Assembly: GCF_009674675.1 (NCBI RefSeq) | Contig: NZ_WKJC01000001.1 | Coordinates: forward strand, 1,619,031-1,683,030 | From: Kangiella sp. HZ709 | GTDB lineage: Bacteria; Pseudomonadota; Gammaproteobacteria; Enterobacterales; Kangiellaceae | Direction of reading: 5' to 3' | DNA length: 64,000 nt | Shown here: positions 42,836 through 50,917 of the stretch, piece by piece | How the letters are laid out: each line of letters starts with the position of its first letter | How positions within the stretch are numbered: the first letter of the stretch is position 1 | Notes under the pieces: model-generated | Databases searched by the model: none | What the model was told of the DNA's origin: nothing | Seen by the model: the letters and a program-made list of their open reading frames with translations, nothing else | Made by a program: the position numbers and the translations under genes

Positions 42836-44299
42836 ATGAAAAAATTTGAAAGCTTAATTATCGGCAGTGGCTTTAGTGGGATCGGGTTAGCGATTAAGCT
42901 AAAGCAGGCTGATCGACATGATTTTGTCATTCTAGAAAAAGCCGACTCTGTAGCTGGCGTTTGGAGGGATAACAGTTATCCGGGCGCAGCTTGCGATGTT
43001 CCTTCGCATCTATACTCTTTTTCATTTGAACCAAATCCAAATTGGTCACGTCGATACTCGCCTCAATCTGAAATCAAAAATTACTTAGAAAATTGTGTAG
43101 TGAAGCATCAACTAAAGAAACATATAGAATTTAAGCATGAAGTGGTTAGTGCCAAGTTTGATCAGGATAAGGGCGTCTGGGATGTGATCACAAAATGCGG
43201 CACTCAATACCAAGCGACATATCTGATACCTGCTATGGGGCAGTTGAGTTTACCAGCTATTCCGTCCATTGACGGTCTAGAAAACTTTAAAGGTGATAGT
43301 TTTCATACTGTCCATTGGCCTGATGATTACGACTTTACCGATAAAAGCGTAGCAATGATTGGAACAGGGGCTAGCGCAATCCAATTAGTTCCTGAAATAG
43401 TTAAAGAAGCTAAACAGGTACATTTATTGCAACGAACCGCGCCTTATATTTTGTATAAATCGGATAAAGAATATAGTCCAAGCCAGATAAAAAGATTTAA
43501 CCGTTGGCCTTGGCTTTTAAAACTATCCCGACTATCGGTTTATCTTATCCATGAATTTAGATCGATTGCTTTTGGTGGTCAGCAATGGATGCGGAAACTG
43601 CCGCAGCTGCAATGGAAAATGCAAATGCAGAAAATAATCAAAGACCCTGCTTTGAGGAAAAAGTTAACCCCTAATTACCAGATAGCCTGCAAAAGAGTGT
43701 TAATTAGTGATAACTATTATGCTGCGCTGAATTTACCCAATGTTAGGCTAAGTACAGAAACTATCGATACTCTTAGTAATGATGGCATAAACACCAGCGA
43801 TGGCGAGTCGATAAAAGTGGATACGATTATCTATGCCACGGGATTCAGGACTGAAGATTTTTTAGCTCCTTTGAATATTCAAGGCTTAGGGAATAAAGAT
43901 TTGAATCAAAGTTGGAGGGATGGAGCTGAAGCTTATTTAGGCATGGCTATTAGCGGCTTTCCCAATATGCTAATGATGTACGGCCCTAATACCAATAGTG
44001 GTCATAATTCAATCATTTATACTTTAGAAGGGCAAATGGATTATATCTTGCAGTATATGAACTCTAAAGAAAAGTCCGCTGCTGACTACTTGGATGTTAA
44101 AGCTACAAGCCAAAAAAACTTTAATAGCAAAATCCAAAAGAAGCTCAAAAGTACTGTTTGGAATACTGGCGGTTGCAATAGTTGGTATCTCACCAAAGAA
44201 GGTAAAAATACCAGTAATTGGCCGGGTTTTAGTTTTCTATATCGCAAGGCAGTGAAGAAATTCAATTTATCGGATTATGATGCTAAAAAAAGCAAATGA
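42836..44299 (+). CDS. Baeyer-Villiger flavin monooxygenase (type I BVMO)
   Basis: 487 residues from the ATG at 42836 (ribosome site AAAGAGA about 10 bases upstream; a GTG at 42806 has none). FAD motif GSGFSGIG, NADPH motif GTGASA, and between them the BVMO fingerprint FxGxxxHxxxWP, here FKGDSFHTVHWP. These enzymes insert oxygen next to a carbonyl, turning ketones into esters or lactones. The alpha/beta hydrolase 13 bases downstream would cleave such an ester, so the pair looks like a ketone-degrading module. Substrate unknown. Confidence 0.9.
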   Translation: MKKFESLIIGSGFSGIGLAIKLKQADRHDFVILEKADSVAGVWRDNSYPGAACDVPSHLYSFSFEPNPNWSRRYSPQSEIKNYLENCVVKHQLKKHIEFKHEVVSAKFDQDKGVWDVITKCGTQYQATYLIPAMGQLSLPAIPSIDGLENFKGDSFHTVHWPDDYDFTDKSVAMIGTGASAIQLVPEIVKEAKQVHLLQRTAPYILYKSDKEYSPSQIKRFNRWPWLLKLSRLSVYLIHEFRSIAFGGQQWMRKLPQLQWKMQMQKIIKDPALRKKLTPNYQIACKRVLISDNYYAALNLPNVRLSTETIDTLSNDGINTSDGESIKVDTIIYATGFRTEDFLAPLNIQGLGNKDLNQSWRDGAEAYLGMAISGFPNMLMMYGPNTNSGHNSIIYTLEGQMDYILQYMNSKEKSAADYLDVKATSQKNFNSKIQKKLKSTVWNTGGCNSWYLTKEGKNTSNWPGFSFLYRKAVKKFNLSDYDAKKSK

Positions 44300-44312
44300 A
44301 TAAGAGTAGCTG

Positions 44313-45194
44313 ATGAAATTAAATTTACCTGCCAATCTATTAAGAAATATAAACCGCTTGGTTTCCTATACTATTTTAAATAATTGGATGCCGATCATTA
44401 TTCAGCGAGGCGTATTAAATCTGTTAGGTGGATTTGCTCCTATACCTAATGGGTTGATTTGTAAAAAAATCGAAATGGGTTTAACCAAAGGTAGAAACTT
44501 TACTCCAAAAGAAACATCTGATTCAGTTATTCTTTATTTTCATGGTGGTGGCTATGCCATTGGCTCATCGCGCTCGCACAGAGATCTTTGCTCGCATCTG
44601 TCGGATTATGCGAGCGCAGAATTAATTAGCGTTGATTATAGGCGAGCACCAGAAAATCCTTATCCTACGGCATTAGAAGATTTTGAAAGCGCCTATCAAT
44701 GGCTGTTGGGAAATTATCCAGAACATAAAATTATTCTGGCAGGTGATTCCGCAGGTGCGGGAATAGTAGTAAATGGCTTACAAAAAATCTGTGGTAAAGT
44801 TAAAAATACGCCAGTGGCTTTGTATTTAATTTCGCCTTGGCTGGATATTGAAAAAAATTACAGTCACACAGATTGGAAAAAATCCAAAGATCCTTTATTG
44901 AAACCACAATGGCTACATCGATTGGCTAAGCTATATATGGCTGGCAATAAAACCGCCAACCCTTTAGAGCAATCGTTTGAGCAATTTCCTAGAACCTTAA
45001 TTCAAGCGGGTGAACAAGAAATACTATTAAAGGATAGTCAGCAACTGTTTGCTAAGTTAGAAGCAGATGGTGTAGATGTAGATCTACATATTGAAGAACA
45101 GCTTTGGCATGTGCATCAATTCAATCCTTCATTATCAAAAGCCGCCAGATCATCTTTAGAGCGATCGGCAGACTTTATTAAAGCGCTCAATTAA
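44313..45194 (+). CDS. Alpha/beta hydrolase, hormone-sensitive-lipase family esterase
   Basis: 293 residues. HSL signature HGGGYAIGSS (oxyanion hole), nucleophile serine in ILAGDSAGAGIV, acid in the EQEILLKDSQ region and histidine in LWHVHQF. Acts on short acyl esters. Directly follows the BVMO, supporting sequential ketone to ester to acid plus alcohol. An inverted repeat AAGCGCTC / GAGCGCTT spans its stop codon but lacks a T-run. Confidence 0.9.
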   Translation: MKLNLPANLLRNINRLVSYTILNNWMPIIIQRGVLNLLGGFAPIPNGLICKKIEMGLTKGRNFTPKETSDSVILYFHGGGYAIGSSRSHRDLCSHLSDYASAELISVDYRRAPENPYPTALEDFESAYQWLLGNYPEHKIILAGDSAGAGIVVNGLQKICGKVKNTPVALYLISPWLDIEKNYSHTDWKKSKDPLLKPQWLHRLAKLYMAGNKTANPLEQSFEQFPRTLIQAGEQEILLKDSQQLFAKLEADGVDVDLHIEEQLWHVHQFNPSLSKAARSSLERSADFIKALN

Positions 45195-45306
45195 GAGAGC
45201 GCTTACTCTTGGTAATTGAAAAGCGACTACTCTATAGAGGTTTAAATTGTGCCAAACTTAAAGCATGAGTTACACTAAGCCTAATCAATAAAAAAGAATT
45301 TATGTA

Positions 45307-48048
45307 ATGTCAGATAAAAAGTCCCCATTTATCCTAGTCGATGGCTCTTCATACCTTTTTCGAGCTTTCCATGTGCCTCAATTACAACGTATGACCAACT
45401 CGAAGGGCATGATGACTGGCGCTGTGTTTGGCGTTATCAATATGCTGAAGAGTTTAATCAATGAATATCAACCAAGCCATATGGCGGTAGTGTTTGATGC
45501 TAAGGGTAAGACTTTCCGGAATGAACTTTATCCAGAATATAAAGCGAATCGCCCACCCATGCCTGAAGAATTGCGGGAACAGATAGCCCCTATCCATGAG
45601 ATTGTAAAAGCTATGGGCCTGCCGTTATTGGTGATTGATGGAGTCGAAGCGGATGATGTGATTGGGACTTTGGCCGATCAAGCCAGCCGATCTGGCATAG
45701 AAACTATCATTTCTACCGGCGATAAAGATATGGCACAACTGGTGACAGAGCATGTAACCCTGATTAATACCATGGATAAGAATAACCCTATTACTGATCG
45801 GGAAAGAGTGATCGAAAAATTTGGAGTAAAGCCTGAGCAGATTATCGATTACTTAGCGTTGGTAGGCGATAAGGTCGACAATATTCCTGGGGTTGATAAG
45901 TGTGGTCCGAAAACTGCGGTTAAATGGTTAGCTGAATACGAGAGTATGCAGGGTGTTATCGATAACGCAGATAAAGTAGGCGGAAAAATTGGCGAAAATT
46001 TACGCTCGGCGTTAGAGCAGTTGCCGCTTTCTTATGAACTAGCGACCATAAAGTTAGATTGTGAGTTAGAAAAAACTCCGCAGGAATTGCAGATCGAAGA
46101 GCCTGATTTTGAAGAGTTAAAAGCGCTTTATGGCGATATGGAGTTTAAGCGTTGGTTAACTGAGGTGCTACAGGCAAAAGGTGAGCAAAGCGATGAAAGT
46201 GCTGCAGAAGAAAATAGCCTGCAAATTGATCGTTCAAAATATGAAACAATTTTTGATAAAGAGCATTTTGCCAAATGGTTACAAAAGTTAACGAAGGCCG
46301 AACTGTTTGCTTTTGATACCGAAACTACCAGCTTGGATTATGTGGAAGCAGAATTGGTCGGTATGTCTTTTGCCTTTGAGAATGATAAAGGCGAGACAGA
46401 AGCAGCTTACTTACCTGTGGCCCACAGTTATATGGGCGCTCCAGAACAGCTAGAGCGAGACTGGGTTTTATCAGAAATGAAACTACTACTGGAAAGCGAA
46501 GAGCATAAAAAAGTGGGGCAAAATTTAAAATATGATAAAAGTGTTTTAGATAAATACCAAATTAAACTTGGCGGGATAGAATTTGATACCATGCTGGAGT
46601 CATACTGTTTAAATAGCGTAGCTTCTCGTCATGATATGGATACTTTGGCACTGCATCATTTAAACCATGCCAATATTAAGTTCGAAGAAATTGCAGGTAA
46701 GGGTAAAGCCCAATTAACCTTTGATCAAATCGATCTAGAACAGGCCTCTCCTTATGCCGCAGAAGACGCCGATATCACTTTAAAGCTGCATCAAAAATTA
46801 TGGCCAGAATTAAAAGCAGCAGAAGGTCCGAAGCAAATTTTTGAAGAAATTGAAATGCCGCTATTAAAAGTCTTGTCTGATATCGAATTGAATGGCGTAT
46901 TAGTTGACGGCAATTTATTGGGCGAAAAAAGCCATCAGTTTGGAGAGCGGTTAGTTGAGTTAGAACGTGAAGCTTATGAGATTGCTGGCGAAGAATTTAA
47001 TTTAGGTTCGCCAAAACAATTACAAGCGATCTTTTTTGAAAAGCTAGGTTTGCCAATCATTAAGAAAACGCCAAAAGGACAACCGTCTACCGCTGAAGAA
47101 GTGCTGCATGAACTGGCTTTAGACTATCCATTACCAAAATTGATTTTAGAGCATCGAAGCTTGTCTAAACTAAAGTCTACTTATACCGATAAACTGCCAA
47201 AGATGATCAATGCCACTACAGGTAGAGTGCATACCTCTTATCATCAGGCGGTGGCTGCCACAGGCCGTTTGTCTTCTAAAGATCCTAATTTGCAAAATAT
47301 CCCTATTAAAACCAAAGAAGGGCGTTCCATAAGAACTGCTTTTGTCGCTCCTCAGGGTTATCAAATTTTAGCGGCGGATTATTCGCAAATCGAATTAAGA
47401 ATTATGGCCCATTTATCGCAAGACGCAGGTCTACTTAATGCATTTGCCAATGATTTAGATGTGCACTCGGCAACGGCAGCTGAAGTTTTTGATGTTGCAA
47501 TTGATGAGGTAACGACAAACCAAAGGCGGAATGCTAAAGCAATTAACTTTGGTTTGATTTATGGCATGTCAGCGTTTGGTTTAGCAAAACAAATCGATAC
47601 CGATCGCAATACTGCTCAGGATTACATCAATACTTATTTTGCACGTTATCCTGGGGTAGAAACTTATATGGAATCTACTAAGGAAAAGGCAGCTGAGCTT
47701 GGTTATGTTGAAACTTTATTTGGCCGTCGTTTGTACTTGCCTGAAATAAACTCAAAGAACGGGCTGCGTCGAAAAGGCGCTGAGCGAACGGCAATTAATG
47801 CACCAATGCAAGGTAGCGCAGCTGACATTATTAAATTAGCAATGCTCAAGGTTGGTGAGTGGTTACAAGCACAACAAGGTATCAAGATGATTATGCAGGT
47901 GCATGATGAATTAGTATTTGAAGTTAGAGATGATTTGATCGAAATGGCGAAAGAAAAGATCCCAGCTATCATGGGTTCAGTCGTTCAATTATCAGTACCA
48001 TTGATCGCTGATGTTGGGGTAGGTGACAACTGGGATCAAGCACATTAA
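45307..48048 (+). CDS. polA: DNA polymerase I
   Basis: 913 residues. 5'-3' exonuclease domain about 1-290 (VDGSSYLFRAFHV, STGDKDMAQL, GDKVDNIPGV), 3'-5' proofreading domain about 310-500 with intact DEDDy residues (FDTETTSLDY, KYDKSVLDKY, YAAEDADITLKL), and polymerase domain with motif A LAADYSQIELRIMAHLS, the O-helix RRNAKAINFGLIYGMSAFGLA and motif C QVHDELVFEV. Functions in Okazaki maturation and repair. Downstream come the small RNA gene and engB, the order seen in E. coli and Pseudomonas. Confidence 0.99.
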   Translation: MSDKKSPFILVDGSSYLFRAFHVPQLQRMTNSKGMMTGAVFGVINMLKSLINEYQPSHMAVVFDAKGKTFRNELYPEYKANRPPMPEELREQIAPIHEIVKAMGLPLLVIDGVEADDVIGTLADQASRSGIETIISTGDKDMAQLVTEHVTLINTMDKNNPITDRERVIEKFGVKPEQIIDYLALVGDKVDNIPGVDKCGPKTAVKWLAEYESMQGVIDNADKVGGKIGENLRSALEQLPLSYELATIKLDCELEKTPQELQIEEPDFEELKALYGDMEFKRWLTEVLQAKGEQSDESAAEENSLQIDRSKYETIFDKEHFAKWLQKLTKAELFAFDTETTSLDYVEAELVGMSFAFENDKGETEAAYLPVAHSYMGAPEQLERDWVLSEMKLLLESEEHKKVGQNLKYDKSVLDKYQIKLGGIEFDTMLESYCLNSVASRHDMDTLALHHLNHANIKFEEIAGKGKAQLTFDQIDLEQASPYAAEDADITLKLHQKLWPELKAAEGPKQIFEEIEMPLLKVLSDIELNGVLVDGNLLGEKSHQFGERLVELEREAYEIAGEEFNLGSPKQLQAIFFEKLGLPIIKKTPKGQPSTAEEVLHELALDYPLPKLILEHRSLSKLKSTYTDKLPKMINATTGRVHTSYHQAVAATGRLSSKDPNLQNIPIKTKEGRSIRTAFVAPQGYQILAADYSQIELRIMAHLSQDAGLLNAFANDLDVHSATAAEVFDVAIDEVTTNQRRNAKAINFGLIYGMSAFGLAKQIDTDRNTAQDYINTYFARYPGVETYMESTKEKAAELGYVETLFGRRLYLPEINSKNGLRRKGAERTAINAPMQGSAADIIKLAMLKVGEWLQAQQGIKMIMQVHDELVFEVRDDLIEMAKEKIPAIMGSVVQLSVPLIADVGVGDNWDQAH

Positions 48049-48088
48049 ACCCGATCTGCAAAAGGAAAGATGAGAGTAAAGTCTTGAT

Positions 48089-48117
48089 TTTACAATGGTG
48101 ATACAACTCTTTACAAA
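48089..48117 (+). promoter_or_regulatory. Possible promoter for the polA-engB small RNA
   Basis: TTTACA (48089-48094), 17 bases, TACAAA (48112-48117). A start near 48124 would give an RNA of about 150 bases ending at the 48276 terminator. A TATATA (48163-48168) closer to the structured part is an alternative -10, with only weak -35 partners. Confidence 0.4.
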
Positions 48118-48169
48118 AGTCTTACAAAAAATTTGAAACGTTTTTCCAGGTTGAACAGTCAGTATATAT

Positions 48170-48276
48170 AAGGGCAATGAATGCCCTTCCCGCGACTCCC
48201 TCCTTCTTGCGGGTATTACAGTTTGACCTCCCCAAGTCGACTGTCTTTTTAGGGGCTCTTTTTGAGCCCCTTTTTT
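48170..48276 (+). ncRNA. Probable small RNA in the polA-engB gap with two C-rich hairpin loops
   Basis: Three successive hairpins and an intrinsic terminator with no reading frame. Hairpin 1: AAGGGCA / TGCCCTT (48170-48188). Hairpin 2: CCCGC / GCGGG (48189-48213) with a 15-base loop containing CTCCCTCC. Hairpin 3: ACAGT / ACTGT (48218-48244) with inner GAC/GTC and a loop CTCCCCAA. Terminator 48252-48276. The loops are complementary to GGAGG-type ribosome sites, typical of antisense regulators. E. coli Spot 42 and Pseudomonas ErsA lie in this same gap. The 5' end is uncertain. Confidence 0.72.
48252..48276 (+). terminator. Intrinsic terminator of the polA-engB small RNA
   Basis: GGGGCTC / GAGCCCC perfect seven-base stem, loop of five T, tail of six T. 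Confidence 0.92.
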
Positions 48277-48317
48277 AATTCATGTAAATAATCTTTATTA
48301 GCAGTCGGTAATCGAGT

Positions 48318-48731
48318 TTAAAGATATAAATCTTCTTTGCTGTAATGTAGTTCCAGTAGTTCGCGTTCTGATTTTTTAAGACTTCTGACAATCAATGAGT
48401 AGGAATGGTTAATCATGTTCTCGATTTCTGCATTGGGAATTGAGCCATCGAGTATCACGGTGTTCCAATGAGTGCGGTTCATATGGTAGCCCGGAATTAC
48501 TGCAGGAAAGATAGAGCGAAGAGCATCCGCGTGATCGGGTTTGCATTTTAAGTTCATGCACCAATGACCAGCCATTTTACCTTGGGTATTTTTTTCGTTG
48601 CCAGTTCCAAGCGCTAAGGTTGCAAACATTTTGCCCTTGATTTTGAAAACCGCAACTTCAGGACCGAATGGAAAATCTTCTATCGCTTCGGGTTTACTAA
48701 GGATGAATTGCTTGGCTTGTTGACGATTCAT
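48318..48731 (-). CDS. MmcQ/YjbR family protein
   Basis: 137 residues from the ATG at 48731 (MNRQQAKQFILSKPEAIEDFPFGPEVAVFKIKGKMFA); a TTG three codons earlier is less likely. Small alpha/beta protein of the YjbR/CyaY-like fold with the conserved WCMNLKCKPD, GYHMNRTHWNTV and IENMINHSY segments. Family members are proposed DNA-binding proteins, but function is not established. It follows engB on the same strand with a gap of 9 bases. Confidence 0.88.
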   Translation of the reverse strand: MNRQQAKQFILSKPEAIEDFPFGPEVAVFKIKGKMFATLALGTGNEKNTQGKMAGHWCMNLKCKPDHADALRSIFPAVIPGYHMNRTHWNTVILDGSIPNAEIENMINHSYSLIVRSLKKSERELLELHYSKEDLYL

Positions 48732-48740
48732 ATTTAACAA

Positions 48741-49352
48741 CTATTCCAACATGGGTGGCTCATACCAATTATCCAATTTAGCAAAAAGCTGATCGAGACC
48801 ATCGCGCTTAAGAGAAGAGAAGGTTTGTACGCTAGCCTTGGGATGAATAGTCTTGAGCTGTTTTTTGCATTGCATCAAGGCTTTAGACTTAGCACCAGAT
48901 TTTAATTTATCTGCTTTACTCAATAAGCAATGTACCGGTAAGGCTACACTTGAAGCCCATTCTAACATTTGTACATCAGTATCTTTTAAAAAATGGCGAA
49001 TATCCATGAGCAGGACTAGGCCATGCAAGCACTTGCGAGTGCGGAGATATTTGCCAAGTTCAGCTTGCCACTGCTCTTTCATGGCTTGCGGAACCTTGGC
49101 GTAGCCATAACCAGGTAAGTCAATTAAGCGTCTACCTTCATCTAATGTGAATACATTAATTAGCTGGGTACGACCAGGCGTCTTACTGGTTCTAGCTAGG
49201 CTTTTTTGTTGAGTCAGGGTGTTAAGTGCACTGGACTTGCCGGCATTTGAACGACCGGCAAATGCGACTTCAATTCCAATGTCTTCTGGAAGTTGATGAA
49301 GTTTTGCTGCGCCTAAAAGGTATTTAGCTTGCTGGTAATTCATATGAGTCAT
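48741..49352 (-). CDS. engB: Ribosome biogenesis GTPase EngB (YihA/YsxC)
   Basis: 203-residue GTPase needed for large-subunit maturation. G1 [10 protein letters not shown]3 [12 protein letters not shown]4 SKADK and G5 SSLKR are present, with [12 protein letters not shown] as switch I. Start [12 protein letters not shown] parallels E. coli YihA, so I keep the longer ATG at 49352. Opposite polA and divergent from the cytochrome c4 gene, as in Pseudomonas. Confidence 0.96.
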   Translation of the reverse strand: MTHMNYQQAKYLLGAAKLHQLPEDIGIEVAFAGRSNAGKSSALNTLTQQKSLARTSKTPGRTQLINVFTLDEGRRLIDLPGYGYAKVPQAMKEQWQAELGKYLRTRKCLHGLVLLMDIRHFLKDTDVQMLEWASSVALPVHCLLSKADKLKSGAKSKALMQCKKQLKTIHPKASVQTFSSLKRDGLDQLFAKLDNWYEPPMLE

Positions 49353-49482
49353 TTTTTGAAGTCAAAGATGGCATTTTACTGGTTAGTTCCCTATAATTCA
49401 CCGAACTTTTGTATTTTCCTCAAGATTTTTGGTCATTCAAGCAATAAAAGCTTGGCCGTTTTTGTGTTTTTGAAGGTGTGTA

Positions 49483-50109
49483 ATGAAAAAAGTAGCATTT
49501 TTAGCTTTATTATTAGGTTCGAATTTAGTGCTTTCTAGCTCAGTAGTAGCTGGCGATGCGACTGCAGGTGCACAAAAAGCTGCACAATGTGCCGCTTGTC
49601 ATGGTAAAGATGGCAATAGCGTTAACTCTGATTGGCCAAAATTAGCAGGTCAAAATGAAAAATATCTAGTGAAACAAATCAAGGATTTCCGTTTAGGCGC
49701 TAAAGAAGCAGGCAAAGGTCGAACTGGCGCTCAAATGGCAGCTTTGTGGGGCAATGTTAGTGAAGAAGATGCAGCTGACATTTCGGCATTCTTTGCAGCC
49801 CAACAGACCCAACTTGGTGGTGTTGATGAAGAATTTTTAGCGCTCGGCAAAAGACTTTATTTCCAAGGTGATGCTGAGCGTGGCGTACCAGCTTGTGCGG
49901 CTTGTCATGGCGCTACAGGTCAAGGTTTGAATGCTGCTGGTTACCCTTCGGTTTCTGGCCAATTTCCTGAGTATGCAGCTAAGCAATTAAAAGCTTTTGC
50001 TTCAGGCACGCGTAATAATGACGACAATGCAGTAATGCGTGATATAGCTGTTCGTATGTCGGATAAGCAAATTGAAGCAGTGGCAAACTTTATGCTAGGT
50101 TTGCATTAA
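49483..50109 (+). CDS. Diheme cytochrome c4
   Basis: 208 residues. Signal peptide to VVA|G (23). Two homologous class I cytochrome c domains with heme motifs C36-A-A-C39-H40 and C138-A-A-C141-H142; GKDGNS...WPKLAGQ and GATGQG...YPSVSGQ repeat between the halves. Periplasmic or membrane-associated electron carrier, generally to cbb3 or other terminal oxidases. Located between engB and dsbA as in Pseudomonas. Good ribosome site GAAGG. Confidence 0.96.
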   Translation: MKKVAFLALLLGSNLVLSSSVVAGDATAGAQKAAQCAACHGKDGNSVNSDWPKLAGQNEKYLVKQIKDFRLGAKEAGKGRTGAQMAALWGNVSEEDAADISAFFAAQQTQLGGVDEEFLALGKRLYFQGDAERGVPACAACHGATGQGLNAAGYPSVSGQFPEYAAKQLKAFASGTRNNDDNAVMRDIAVRMSDKQIEAVANFMLGLH

Positions 50110-50138
50110 TAGTTATTGAATTTACGTATTATTCTTTC

Positions 50139-50166
50139 AAAAGGTAGCCTAAGGTTACCTTTTTTT
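50139..50166 (+). terminator. Rho-independent terminator after cytochrome c4
   Basis: AAAGGTAGCC / GGTTACCTTT stem (one G-U pair), three-base loop, run of T. The DsbA-like gene downstream probably has its own promoter. Confidence 0.82.
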
Positions 50167-50232
50167 ATGCAATAATATTTTTTGATAACCATATAGTGTA
50201 TTGATAATTTGGATTCTTGAGAGACAAAAAGT

Positions 50233-50811
50233 ATGGAATTGAATAAAGCTATTGTCGGCCTAATTGTATTTGCCTCGACATTATTTTCTGGAGTAATAAT
50301 TGGGGCAACATATTGGGAGCTAACACCTGAAAATGAGGTAAAAGAAAGTGATAACCTTTATTTTACCTGGTTAGGCTGTGATTCGTGCCTAATGATCGAG
50401 CAGGAGATAGATGATTCCGATTATAAAACGTTACCCTTGATTGCCCGTAGTGATTGGCGACCAGCTGCAAAAATATTACTAGCTTTGCAATTATTGGCTG
50501 TGGAGCTTGAGTTACAACAGAAATTTAGACAATTGCTATTGGATAAGAAACTAGATCCAACTGATTTGAGTGCGATGACTGCAGCATTGGTTGAGCTCGG
50601 GGTTAACAAGGAAGACTTAGATAGCACTTTAAAATCTAAAGAGCTGTTTACCGCTGTGCAGCGATCACAAGAGTTGGCACGCTATTATCAAGTTAAGTAT
50701 GTGCCGACATTTATTGTAAACGGAAAGTTTGCAACAGATGCTAAAAGCAACAAAAGCATTAAAAAATTAAAGGCCACATTGGCGACATTACAGACGAAGC
50801 AAATTAAATAA
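50233..50811 (+). CDS. Divergent DsbA-like thioredoxin-fold protein, membrane-anchored
   Basis: 192 residues. One N-terminal helix (about 7-26) acts as signal anchor, then a thioredoxin fold with an inserted helical domain. The active site reads C49-D-S-C52 after a WLG lead-in, and the cis-proline is P158 in KYVPTFIVNGKF, as in DsbA. Standard DsbA has CPHC and about 170 mature residues; CDSC is unusual and the protein is shorter in the first strand. It occupies the dsbA position next to cytochrome c4. Whether it is an oxidase, a reductant or an inactive relative cannot be told. Confidence 0.78.
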   Translation: MELNKAIVGLIVFASTLFSGVIIGATYWELTPENEVKESDNLYFTWLGCDSCLMIEQEIDDSDYKTLPLIARSDWRPAAKILLALQLLAVELELQQKFRQLLLDKKLDPTDLSAMTAALVELGVNKEDLDSTLKSKELFTAVQRSQELARYYQVKYVPTFIVNGKFATDAKSNKSIKKLKATLATLQTKQIK

Positions 50812-50917
50812 TTGGTTTTTAATTAAAAAGCTTGTATATACCTTTGATTTTTATTGGAAATTGTTTAAAACTGTATAGCCTACCAAACAGAATAATAACC
50901 CTAATCAAAGAGGATTG

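Noticed and set aside
45181-45204. Terminator after the BVMO-linked esterase
   Set aside because: AAGCGCTC / GAGCGCTT spans the stop codon and has no T-run; insufficient for an intrinsic terminator.
48318-48740. TTG start for the YjbR-family gene
   Set aside because: The ATG three codons later gives a typical N-terminus; the TTG has no ribosome site.
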